Positions 6,424 to 14,454 of a DNA stretch of 19,631 nucleotides are shown here, in pieces. Positions within the stretch are counted from its first letter, which is position 1; each line of letters starts with the position of its first letter. Position numbers and translations under genes: made by a program. This stretch comes from Deltaproteobacteria bacterium RIFCSPHIGHO2_02_FULL_40_11 (GTDB lineage Bacteria > Bdellovibrionota > JACOXK01 > 2-02-FULL-40-11). Under the pieces are notes generated by a model, which had not been told where the DNA came from, ran no database searches, and saw nothing but the letters and a program-made list of their open reading frames with translations. Location of the stretch: contig MGRI01000083.1 of the NCBI GenBank assembly GCA_001798105.1, forward strand, positions 1 to 19,631, given 5' to 3'.

Positions 6424-7997
6424 GGTAATTCTCCTGAACAATAAGAAGGTGACGAGGCACAGCCAAAAAGCTGATTAAAGTAAGGATGTGCACGTAATAT
6501 CGTATTGATCCGCTTCCAATCGGGTGGGTGCACATCTGGGTTTCCTGTAAGTGGATCCATCAATTCTTGTTCTTCAGCCGCTCGACACAGCCAAACCGAT
6601 GTTAAGACGGCCTCTCGCTTTTCACTTTCTGAAAGCGAAAGGGATGGCTCTTTTAAAAACTCCATCAATATTTCTGCTGCCAACCAATCTGAAAACGTTT
6701 CTCCCATTTGCGTTTCTTCAAATCCTTTTTTTTCAAAACACGCCTTAAGATGTTTCCAAAATTCGGGGATTCGGTTAGAACTTAAATCAATCGCATGCCC
6801 AATTTCATGCGACAACGTCCACATCTGTTTCCAAAGGGGTGCACTTAAATAAGGAACATTAATTTTGATACGATTATTCTCTGAAGAATATGCGGCATTC
6901 TCGCTGGTGACCATGCTTTGCAAATAATTCCCCGTAAAACCTTCTTGTCCCATGCGTTCCATTGGCCAATAAAGATCAATACCATTTAAAACTTGTCTTG
7001 CTTGAGACACATCTTGCGACTTACCTTCCGCAGACCGCTCGACATAAGTAATAATTTTTTCTTTTACACGTTGAAATGTACGGGCTATTTCAGCTTTCTT
7101 GGCGTTTGGATAAAAACGCTCTTCTATCGATTGGACAAGGTGAGAGTCGTGTAGCGGCCAAAACTTTAACTTGTCTGAAATAGAAAGTGAAAAAGCTTCA
7201 TGCAAAGACACTGAAAATTCTTTGGTAAACTCTCTTACGTCTTCATCTGATAAATTTTGGAATAAACCATCATAAATTTTTCTAAGATTTTTGGCCACCA
7301 AACGATCAGAATTAACATCCCCTTTCTTACGGACTGTTTCATCGCAAATAGAATCCAGGTTTTTAAAAATTTTAGGATGGCTTTCTTTTAACCTTTGGAT
7401 AAATTGTCTTAACGTTGAAAGAATATGTCCAGGGAAACCAGGGGCTTGATCATTTTGTAACCGCGTAAAACCAACCATAGGTTTCGCATAATGTTGGCCA
7501 AAAAATTTCTGCATTCCTATTCTACCCCGTTGATTTAAATATTCCAGATGTGACGACATCGTATTTTCAGTTTGTTGTCGAAGCAGGGGATTTTCCAAAG
7601 ATAGCTGTTCTAATTTTTCAGCCAATTGTTCTGCCTCAATTCGTTTTTCTTGCTCTGTAAAAATATGGGAAAATTCAAGCCTTAAATTGTCTTCTTGTTC
7701 CTTTTGCAATTGCCTTTGGGCTTGTGTTTTATCGCAAGCTGTTTTTTGTAAATTACGACATGCTTTAAATCGATCTAAAATATCTTGGCTCTGAGCAAAA
7801 TATGTCCGGTCTGGGGTTTTGTAAGTATACAATCCTGGACAATCTAAGAGTGGGTAGCCTGGAATTGCTGAAAGCGTATTATCGACCAACACAACAAGCG
7901 CTTTTGACTCATCCACCAATGTAAACATTTGTGATTGAGACAAAAATGGGAATGCCATTGTTATGAAAATCCCAAAAAAGAGCACTCGATGACGCAT
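6420..7997 (-). CDS. Exported M13-like (neprilysin-type) zinc metallopeptidase
   Basis: The 525-residue protein has a signal peptide (MRHRVLFFGIFITMAFPFLS, then QSQ). Its C-terminal half carries, in M13 order, a substrate-strand-like ENAAYSSENNRIKI (366-379), the zinc motif HEIGH (397-401, H397 and H401 as ligands, E398 catalytic), ETFSD (433-437, E433 as third ligand, equivalent to ENIAD), and a C-terminal HPPDWKRINTIL...FNQLFGC close to the family's HSPxxxRVxGxL...FxC ending. The usual M13 NAF/NAY, HExxH and ExxxD set is therefore recognisable but diverged. The N-terminal part is a Gln/Glu-rich helical region, and the whole is shorter than typical M13 enzymes (about 650-750). It lies between the acyltransferase and the small exported gene. 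Peptidase call is good; M13 membership is likely; substrate unknown. Confidence 0.75.
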   Translation of the reverse strand: MRHRVLFFGIFITMAFPFLSQSQMFTLVDESKALVVLVDNTLSAIPGYPLLDCPGLYTYKTPDRTYFAQSQDILDRFKACRNLQKTACDKTQAQRQLQKEQEDNLRLEFSHIFTEQEKRIEAEQLAEKLEQLSLENPLLRQQTENTMSSHLEYLNQRGRIGMQKFFGQHYAKPMVGFTRLQNDQAPGFPGHILSTLRQFIQRLKESHPKIFKNLDSICDETVRKKGDVNSDRLVAKNLRKIYDGLFQNLSDEDVREFTKEFSVSLHEAFSLSISDKLKFWPLHDSHLVQSIEERFYPNAKKAEIARTFQRVKEKIITYVERSAEGKSQDVSQARQVLNGIDLYWPMERMGQEGFTGNYLQSMVTSENAAYSSENNRIKINVPYLSAPLWKQMWTLSHEIGHAIDLSSNRIPEFWKHLKACFEKKGFEETQMGETFSDWLAAEILMEFLKEPSLSLSESEKREAVLTSVWLCRAAEEQELMDPLTGNPDVHPPDWKRINTILRAHPYFNQLFGCASSPSYCSGELP

Positions 7998-8026
7998 GCT
8001 TTCTTATCGACAATGCGTGAAAGATT

Positions 8027-8653
8027 CTAAAGTAAATAAGAAGTGGCTTTTTGCTTTAAATCGGCCAAAGCCATTTGAATGTGTTCGGCAGTCGTTGACT
8101 CTAAAATGGGATCGCCAAACACAATCACTGTCTTTGAAAAGGGATAGGGAAACCACATTTGATCCCAGCTTTTTTGAAACACCCATTTTCCCTGAGAAGC
8201 CGCAGCAACGGGGACAATGGGTTTTTGAAATTTTTTTGCTAAAAACACAACCCCTTCTTTTACCTGATGACGTGGACCTTTGGGACCATCTACGGCCCAA
8301 GCCAGGGTTTTGCCTTGATGAAAACTTTCTTGAATTTGCCCCAAAACTTGTGCCCCAAAGTGGCGGGTGGATCCACGCACCATTTTAAATCCCAAAAGGG
8401 TCAACACACGCGAAATCAGCTCACCATCTTTCGACCGAGAGGCCATGGTACAAATTGTGTTCGCATACGCATGATGTAAAGCCACAACGGGGATATCTTC
8501 ATGATAATGCGCATAAATATAGGATTTTAAGTGACCCTTTTTCAGGGGCCGCAAACTGCTATCCACAATACGCACCCGAAGCGTGCGTATATAAGGATAC
8601 AGAATCGCCGCTAAAATAATTGGTAAAATATACTTTCGAAATAAATCTTTCAT
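8027..8653 (-). CDS. DUF374-type lysophospholipid acyltransferase family protein
   Basis: The 208-residue protein has an N-terminal hydrophobic anchor (YILPIILAAILYPYI, 8-22) and DUF374 landmarks: SKDGELISRVLTLLGF (74-89), RGSTRHFGA (93-101), DGPKGPR (122-128), PIVPVAAAS (145-153) and KSWDQMWFPYPFS (161-173). Family members are glycerolipid/lipid A-type acyltransferases of the inner membrane; the substrate of this one cannot be told. The ATG at 8653 is preferred to the TTG at 8692, which lacks a ribosome binding site and would overlap the divergent gene; GAAGAA lies just before the ATG. It is the first gene of the minus-strand operon, 29 bases before the M13-like gene. Confidence 0.85.
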   Translation of the reverse strand: MKDLFRKYILPIILAAILYPYIRTLRVRIVDSSLRPLKKGHLKSYIYAHYHEDIPVVALHHAYANTICTMASRSKDGELISRVLTLLGFKMVRGSTRHFGAQVLGQIQESFHQGKTLAWAVDGPKGPRHQVKEGVVFLAKKFQKPIVPVAAASQGKWVFQKSWDQMWFPYPFSKTVIVFGDPILESTTAEHIQMALADLKQKATSYLL

Positions 8654-8686
8654 GAATTCTTCGCTTATATCGAAACACTTAACCGC

Positions 8687-8732
8687 TTGCAATTTTTACA
8701 TTTGTACTATAAATTTCACCCCTCAATCGCAA
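8687..8732. promoter_or_regulatory. Candidate overlapping divergent promoters
   Basis: On the plus strand TTGCAA (8687-8692) and TATAAA (8708-8713) are 15 bases apart. On the minus strand TTGCGA (8732-8727) and TATAGT (8711-8706) are also 15 bases apart. The two -10 elements overlap, which would make the acyltransferase operon and the sigma-54 activator compete for polymerase. A 15-base spacer is shorter than ideal, so these are only candidates. If the plus promoter is real, the activator must start translation downstream of about 8720. Confidence 0.3.
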
Positions 8733-8753
8733 AAGGGGGAAATTTGGGGAAAA

Positions 8754-8777
8754 ATGAAATCATTGCTTCCCATCTAA
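8754..8777 (+). CDS. Possible seven-codon leader peptide
   Basis: GGGGA stands three to four bases before an ATG at 8754 that opens a seven-codon frame, MKSLLPI, ending in TAA at 8775-8777. Two bases later comes the ATG at 8780, in frame with the activator. Such a reading frame could couple translation of the activator. It may equally be chance, as the frame is very short. Confidence 0.22.
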   Translation: MKSLLPI

Positions 8778-8779
8778 AA

Positions 8780-10324
8780 ATGGTCAATGAGGTAGGTCGA
8801 AAAATCCTATCCCCGCCGAAGCTTGAGGACCTCTACCAAGAAATTGCAAAAACCGTTCAAAACGCCTTTCACTTCCATCATATTTCTATCTGGACATACG
8901 AAAAATACAAAGGCGAAGCCGTTCTCAAAGCCAAAGAGGGCTTGGTTCCCTATGCCAAGGAGATTGGAGATCGCATTCCCATTGAACGCGGCATGATTGG
9001 CTGGTCCATGAAGCATGGCGAAACATTGATTTCCAACGATGTCACCCAAGAACCCAAATACCACGCTTTTCCAGGGCTTAAGACGAAATCAGAACTCTGT
9101 TGTGTGATTCAACTTCAAGGCCAAGTCATGGGCTGTTTGAATGTGGAAAGTGAAAAGATGTATGCCTTTGAAGATAGCGATGTCATTGTGATTGAACACA
9201 TTGCAGACCTGTGTGCGGTAGCCATTCAAAGCATTAAAAATTTTCAAGAAGTGAAAGAATTTAATCGAATTTTAGAAAAGAAAGTTGAAGAAAAAACAAA
9301 AGCTTTAAGCGAAGCCCAACAGATGCTTCAATACGAAAATAAAAACCTAAAAACATTTATCGATCAAAAACTGCCGGATATTAAAATTATTGGGAACTCG
9401 CTCACACTCAAAGAACTGTTAAATATGGTGGACCGCATTGCCCCCACAGACGCAACGGTGGTCGTTCAAGGCGAAAGCGGCACTGGAAAAGAACTCATTG
9501 CCAAGCGTCTCCACGAAAAAAGCCATCGAGCCAACGCGCCCTATGTAACGATTAACTGCGGGGCATTAAACGAAAATCTTCTCATTTCAGAACTCTTTGG
9601 ACATGAAAAAGGTTCTTTTACCGGAGCGCACCAACAAAAAATTGGGTTGGTCGAAACAGCCCACCAGGGCACACTTTTTTTGGATGAAATTGGTGAAATG
9701 GGTAAACACATGCAAACGAAGTTGCTTCGTTTTTTACAAGAAGGCGAATTTTACAGAGTGGGAGGTAAAAAAGCCTTAAAAGTAAATGTCAGAGTCATTT
9801 CTGCAACCAATAAAGACTTAGAATACGAAGTTCAAGAAGGAAATTTCAGAGAAGATTTATTTTATAGGCTTAATACCATTACGCTGCGTGTGCCGCCGCT
9901 TCGAAAACGAAAAGAAGATATTGAACACCTGGTTCACCATTTTTTAAAAACATCGCTTTGGGGAGAATCGAAAACCAAAGAAATTACGCCAGACGCTTTA
10001 CAATACTTAACAGAATACCAATGGCCGGGAAATATCCGAGAACTCCAAAACGTAGTGGAGCGCCTTAAAATTTTATCGGATGGAAAACAAATTACAAAAG
10101 AAGATATTGGACGGCATATTAAATTCCCAAAAACATCTCCCACACAAACCACCACAGACTTGGGTACCATTATTGCTTTAGAAGACATGGAAAAAACACA
10201 TATTCTTCGAACACTCGAATATTTTGATGGCAATAAAACCAAAGCCGCCATGGCGTTGGGCATTACGATTAAAACTTTGTATAATAAATTAAACCGCTAC
10301 ATTGAGCCGCAAGTTACGCATTAA
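8780..10324 (+). CDS. Sigma-54-dependent activator with GAF sensor domain (NtrC family)
   Basis: Read from the ATG at 8780 the protein has 514 residues; the frame stays open upstream to a TTG at 8687. Order of domains: a GAF sensor domain (about 10-155), a helical linker, the AAA+ sigma-54 interaction domain with Walker A GESGTGKE, the sigma-54-contacting loop as GSFTGA rather than GAFTGA, Walker B TLFLDEIGE and arginine-finger region FREDLFYRL, then a Fis-type helix-turn-helix at the C-terminus (DGNKTKAAMALGITIKTLYN). It should activate sigma-54 promoters in response to a small ligand sensed by GAF; no receiver domain is present. The start is uncertain: the upstream TTG has no ribosome binding site, and the complete GAF domain fits after 8780. 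It is divergent from the envelope operon and convergent with the next one. Confidence 0.9.
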   Translation: MVNEVGRKILSPPKLEDLYQEIAKTVQNAFHFHHISIWTYEKYKGEAVLKAKEGLVPYAKEIGDRIPIERGMIGWSMKHGETLISNDVTQEPKYHAFPGLKTKSELCCVIQLQGQVMGCLNVESEKMYAFEDSDVIVIEHIADLCAVAIQSIKNFQEVKEFNRILEKKVEEKTKALSEAQQMLQYENKNLKTFIDQKLPDIKIIGNSLTLKELLNMVDRIAPTDATVVVQGESGTGKELIAKRLHEKSHRANAPYVTINCGALNENLLISELFGHEKGSFTGAHQQKIGLVETAHQGTLFLDEIGEMGKHMQTKLLRFLQEGEFYRVGGKKALKVNVRVISATNKDLEYEVQEGNFREDLFYRLNTITLRVPPLRKRKEDIEHLVHHFLKTSLWGESKTKEITPDALQYLTEYQWPGNIRELQNVVERLKILSDGKQITKEDIGRHIKFPKTSPTQTTTDLGTIIALEDMEKTHILRTLEYFDGNKTKAAMALGITIKTLYNKLNRYIEPQVTH

Positions 10325-10339
10325 CGAGATTCTTCGCGC

Positions 10340-12409
10340 TTAGTCCAAGTTATCGAGTTTCCAAAAATAAACTTTGCGATCCTTGTCATTTGTAATGACG
10401 AATCGCCCCTCTGAGCTAACCGCAGCGATTAGATTATAATAAGAAAATGGGGCGTCGTTATACAATTGATATATTTTTGGTTCATTTTTAGGATGAGACA
10501 AGTCAAATTCAAAAATCTGCGTACGCCTTACATAAATTAATTTATTTTTTCTAAAAAAGAATTGGTAACGTTCCTGAGTTTCTTGTTGCAAGGTTTGTGT
10601 TAAAAGCGATGAAAAATGATCTGTACGAAAAACTTGAAAGGATAGCTCTCTTCTATAAGATTCACCCACCTCTTGTGCCACTAAAAAAAATTCCCCTGTC
10701 TCAGAAAAAGAATGAGCCTCACCATAAGAGCTTATAGAATGCAAAAAGGAATTTGATGCCACATCCAATATTCTATATTCTCTTCCGTTGCCCCCTCTCA
10801 CGAGCAGATACTTTTGATCTGGAGAAATCTTTTTCATTCCATGGAAGAAATGATCTCTATAGTAACTATCTTCCAGTTTTTTAAAAACATTGTTTTCAAG
10901 ATTCCATATGTAGAAAACGCCCCCTCTTAAAACATAGGCCATATGATTTCTGGAAACATATTCAAGCTGGGTATATGCATTACTTTTTTGAGCATCCACA
11001 CTTTGAAGAATCTCTCCTGAAGTAAAATCCAGTGCATATAAAGCTACTCCATGCCCATACTCTACAAATAAAATGCGCCCATCTAATGAAATATCGAAAG
11101 TATCAATATAAGAATCTATTCGATGTCTAATTTGGCTTACAATTTCAACTTCACGCGTCACCCTATTTTCGATGTCAAACAGAAATATTTTATGTGCAAA
11201 TCCAACAACAAAATATTTTTCATCTTGGGTCAAAATGGCTTTAAAATAAGGATGGTCCGGAAGCGCCGTGACTGAAACCTCTTCTTTTAAACCTGTTTCG
11301 AGATCCATGAGGATCAGCACCTGTTCAGCATAGATGGCATACACTTTATTGAAACGATTCAAAAATCCATAACTCAATAATTGAAGTGGGCTTTGAATCG
11401 TACCCAGTAGGTTATTTTTCTTTAAATCGAAAACCTGAATTTCTTTATTTTCCCCCGCCACCATCACATAGCGATCGTCTTGACTGAGCCGAATATCTTG
11501 AATGACATCTTTATGTTGTAAGAGAACATCTCCGGAAGAAAGCAATGGAAATGGTGGGGCAACGGGAACTTCGGGAACTTCCGGCACAAAATAATAACTA
11601 TTTTTTTCTTCATCTAACGAAACCTGCAGGGGAGAATCGATGGGGAAAACATTTTTTTCAACGGTCATTTTTTCAAAAACTTCTAACAGGGCATTTCGTA
11701 TTTGAATTAAATGTGTGTAATTTACACCTTCTTTTTCAAATTCAATAATTTTTTCGAACTTTTTTTCTAACTTTATAATTAAATTTGAATTCATCGCATT
11801 GAGTCTTGTCGCGGAAGACCTTTTCATATCTTGGGCCACCCACGCAACGGCATATTTTAAAACGTCAAGCTGCCCTGCCCAACTTCGATGAAAATAAGAA
11901 ATATTAATGAAGTAATGGATATTGGATTTTGTAAATGCCGCGTACGGTGGGGGTAAAAATTCTTTTTGATCCATGTTTTTAAAACTTTCTTCTAGAAAGG
12001 GTAGATCTGCTCTTCGATACAAATCAATCGCTTGTTTGACAGCAGGCACCAAAATTAAATTTAAAACCAAGTCATCATCATGGCCTCTAAAAATTTCATC
12101 TAATCGCAATGCCCGGTTTAAACAAAACCGCATTAAAAGAAGTTGTGGATAATTTTGGGCTTCTTGAACACTTTCTTTAATCTTTTGTATAAAAAATTCT
12201 TTCTTAGAAGCCTGCCTTTTACTTTTAAGCTCGGTTAACGCGGATTCCAACTTAAGGGCTGTATTTTTCGCCCAAAGCACCAGGTCTTCAGAAATATCTT
12301 CTTGTGTAATTTCTGTATCTACACCTTCATCATACATGGACTCTTGGGCGAATCCTGGCGCTGAAATTAAAAAAGATAAACTCAAAAATAATATACTCAA
12401 AGTTTTCAT
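10340..12409 (-). CDS. Exported protein: shared N-terminal domain plus WD40-like propeller
   Basis: The 689-residue product has a signal peptide (MKTLSILFLSLSFLISAPGF, then AQ). Residues 21-257 are clearly paralogous to the next gene upstream: mature start QESMYDEGVDTEITQEDISE, LLLMRFCLNRALRL (90-103), PPYAAFTKSNI (154-164) and AWVAQDMKRSSAT (189-201). A Pro-rich linker (PEVPEVPVAPPFP, 277-289) leads to a beta-propeller-like region (about 295-689) of repeated units such as DIRLSQDDRYVMVAGENKEI and a last blade GRFVITNDKDRKVYFWKLDN. WD40-like propellers usually bind other proteins. The ATG at 12409 is chosen because AAAGGA lies six bases before it; longer starts lack this. It is the last gene of the operon, 17 bases after its paralogue, and its stop is 15 bases from the convergent activator. 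No named family recognised for the N-terminal domain. Confidence 0.78.
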   Translation of the reverse strand: MKTLSILFLSLSFLISAPGFAQESMYDEGVDTEITQEDISEDLVLWAKNTALKLESALTELKSKRQASKKEFFIQKIKESVQEAQNYPQLLLMRFCLNRALRLDEIFRGHDDDLVLNLILVPAVKQAIDLYRRADLPFLEESFKNMDQKEFLPPPYAAFTKSNIHYFINISYFHRSWAGQLDVLKYAVAWVAQDMKRSSATRLNAMNSNLIIKLEKKFEKIIEFEKEGVNYTHLIQIRNALLEVFEKMTVEKNVFPIDSPLQVSLDEEKNSYYFVPEVPEVPVAPPFPLLSSGDVLLQHKDVIQDIRLSQDDRYVMVAGENKEIQVFDLKKNNLLGTIQSPLQLLSYGFLNRFNKVYAIYAEQVLILMDLETGLKEEVSVTALPDHPYFKAILTQDEKYFVVGFAHKIFLFDIENRVTREVEIVSQIRHRIDSYIDTFDISLDGRILFVEYGHGVALYALDFTSGEILQSVDAQKSNAYTQLEYVSRNHMAYVLRGGVFYIWNLENNVFKKLEDSYYRDHFFHGMKKISPDQKYLLVRGGNGREYRILDVASNSFLHSISSYGEAHSFSETGEFFLVAQEVGESYRRELSFQVFRTDHFSSLLTQTLQQETQERYQFFFRKNKLIYVRRTQIFEFDLSHPKNEPKIYQLYNDAPFSYYNLIAAVSSEGRFVITNDKDRKVYFWKLDNLD
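12285..12349 (-). repeat. 65-bp near-identical segment, copy 1 (paralogue N-termini)
   Basis: This segment encodes the end of the signal peptide and the mature N-terminus of the propeller paralogue. It matches 14336-14400 at 63 of 65 bases. The paralogues diverge markedly beyond it, so the identity is concentrated here. Confidence 0.85.
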
Positions 12410-12426
12410 CAACATTCCTTTCATTC

Positions 12427-14454
12427 TTACCAATTCCACTTAATGTACGCCTGCCAAACCTCTGTTGCTTCAGGCAAGGTTTTTGCAAAATCTGGGTTAT
12501 AATAATTGGCCATATTGCGCCCCAAGCCATTGTCTTCGAGTTCATAGCTTAAAACAAATACAGGGCCAAAATTAATAGGCTTCTTATCAAAATTATTGAT
12601 ATATATTCTATCGGAGCCATAACGCTTATATGTTCTCGTTTCATCCGTCAGTCTGAGTTCAAACTGTGCATGATAATTTTGAAGGCGAAGCTGATTTTTA
12701 AATTGATCCGAATGAACCGCTGGATATCTTCCGTCATAATCATCAAACTGCATTTGAGAAACTGTTGTCCCAAGACCCAATTTAAAATCTTTTGTAGAAA
12801 ATTGCCCCCGCATGGTTAAATCCGCATCTACTGTAAAAGCGCTAAATTCTTTCTCCGACAATTGTGTGTTCCCACCCAATGTGGTTCTGTCGCCCTCTGT
12901 TAAAATAGGAAATCCATATCCTTGCCGCCACCCCGCCGGCGTTACAATATCTCTGCCATCTCCTTGCCTGTAAATGGTAGCGCCCCTTTCTCGAACCAAG
13001 AAATCTGCATTTTCTTGAGATGCACGAATACTTTCTGTTTCTTGGTCATAATGTTCTTGTTCTTTCAATTTCATGTTTTCTTTCCAGGAATCTGAAGCAT
13101 TTCCCAAATTAAAATGATTCAATTGTAAGTTGTTTTCACTTTCCATAGGAGACCAATAGGCATTGACATCTAAAGCGATATTTTTATTTTCGAAAGGTTC
13201 GTAGTGCAGCGCAACACCCAAATTACCAATTGAATTTCTTTCAATGTTTCTTAAATTATCACGCTCAAAATCAACAATATTTGCAAACACCCCAAAACCA
13301 GATTCGTCATCTACCCATCTTGCGCCTGCAATTTTTATTTTTTCGCGAATAAATTCTCCCTCCCCATACCGCCAATCTCCACGCACAAAATAGGCATCTG
13401 TTCCCGTTTCTGGATTTTGGTATCGCACAACATCCATCCCGATCATTGCATAAGGCTGGGTCGGCTCTTGGTCTTGGGTATCTTTTGGTACGAGCACTCC
13501 CGCGCCGGTAGAGAGTGTTGCACCGACAAGCTGTGTTTGTGAGTAATCTTTTGCAATCGGCGGCTGATTCAGTGCTTTTACCCAGCGTTGCCACAAAGAA
13601 GGTTGAGAATCCTGACGTGGCACTTTTTCTGAGCTCGCCTGGGAAAAAGAATCCCTGGATTTCGGCGTAAAATAAATCATAAAAGAAGGAATATCTGCGG
13701 CATTGGCTTCCACCTTCATCTTTTCATAAACCTTTAAGAGCATTTTTCGAAATTTATTATTTATGACATAGCTTATTTCTTCAGGTTGAATATTTTCATG
13801 TTCCGTATACAGATTTTTTAAATCTAAAATGAGATTGGCATTGACAGGATTTCGATTTGTCGCAGAAGATCGCTTCATATCTTTCGCCACCCAAACCACC
13901 GCATTTTTTAAAATTTCAAACTGCCCCACAAAAGACCGATGCACATTGGACAGCGTTAATAAGTACGTAATATTTGCCTTTGTAAATGCGGCGTAGGCCG
14001 GGGGCTTAAATGCTGTGTCAGGAACGTCTTTCAAACCTTCTTCAAGAAATGGAAGATCTGCATTTTCATATAAGGCAATGGCCTGATTGACGGCGGGCAT
14101 CAAAACAAGATTCACAACCATGCTCTCATCATGATCTTGAAAAATATCTGCCAATGTCAAAGCTCTATTTAACGTAAACCGCATTAAAAGAAGTTGTGGA
14201 AAATCTTGCGCTTCTTGGACACTCTCTCGAATGACACTGAGCAAAAATTCTCTTTTTTCCGCTTGTTCAATTTCTCGAAGCCTGACTTTCGCATCTTTCA
14301 ACTTTAAGGCTGTGTTTTGTGCCCAAAGAAGTAAATCTTCAGAAATATCTTCTTTTGTAATTTCTGTATCTACGCCTTCATCATACATGGACTCTTGGGC
14401 CCACACAGAAACAGACATAAAACAAAATAACAGAAAAAATATGACGCTTTTCAT
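12427..14454 (-). CDS. Exported protein: shared N-terminal domain plus putative outer-membrane beta-barrel
   Basis: The 675-residue product has a signal peptide (MKSVIFFLLFCFMSVSVWA). Residues 19-255 match the propeller paralogue (QESMYDEGVDTEITKEDISE, LLLMRFTLNRALTL, PPAYAAFTKANI, VWVAKDMKRSSAT). After a polar linker, about 310-675 is rich in alternating aromatic and polar residues, Gly, Asn and Tyr (for example LGVALHYEPFENKNIALDV and FKLGLGTTVSQMQFDD) and ends in AYIKWNW. A terminal aromatic residue is usual for outer-membrane beta-barrels recognised by BamA. I recognise no specific porin family. The ATG at 14454 is used because GGAGAGA precedes it and it overlaps the upstream stop by one base (TAATG); a TTG at 14475 is unlikely. 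If the barrel is real, the N-terminal domain would sit in the periplasm or at the surface. Confidence 0.75.
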   Translation of the reverse strand: MKSVIFFLLFCFMSVSVWAQESMYDEGVDTEITKEDISEDLLLWAQNTALKLKDAKVRLREIEQAEKREFLLSVIRESVQEAQDFPQLLLMRFTLNRALTLADIFQDHDESMVVNLVLMPAVNQAIALYENADLPFLEEGLKDVPDTAFKPPAYAAFTKANITYLLTLSNVHRSFVGQFEILKNAVVWVAKDMKRSSATNRNPVNANLILDLKNLYTEHENIQPEEISYVINNKFRKMLLKVYEKMKVEANAADIPSFMIYFTPKSRDSFSQASSEKVPRQDSQPSLWQRWVKALNQPPIAKDYSQTQLVGATLSTGAGVLVPKDTQDQEPTQPYAMIGMDVVRYQNPETGTDAYFVRGDWRYGEGEFIREKIKIAGARWVDDESGFGVFANIVDFERDNLRNIERNSIGNLGVALHYEPFENKNIALDVNAYWSPMESENNLQLNHFNLGNASDSWKENMKLKEQEHYDQETESIRASQENADFLVRERGATIYRQGDGRDIVTPAGWRQGYGFPILTEGDRTTLGGNTQLSEKEFSAFTVDADLTMRGQFSTKDFKLGLGTTVSQMQFDDYDGRYPAVHSDQFKNQLRLQNYHAQFELRLTDETRTYKRYGSDRIYINNFDKKPINFGPVFVLSYELEDNGLGRNMANYYNPDFAKTLPEATEVWQAYIKWNW
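14336..14400 (-). repeat. 65-bp near-identical segment, copy 2 (paralogue N-termini)
   Basis: This is the partner of 12285-12349, in the same orientation and 2051 bases away, with two mismatches in 65. It encodes the same mature start in the barrel paralogue. Confidence 0.85.

Noticed and set aside
7996..8388. 130-codon plus-strand open frame
   Set aside because: It is antisense to the DUF374 acyltransferase, whose family motifs are clear.
10325..10339. Bidirectional terminator between the convergent activator and propeller genes
   Set aside because: The 15-base gap and its surroundings contain no convincing stem with a T-run on either strand.
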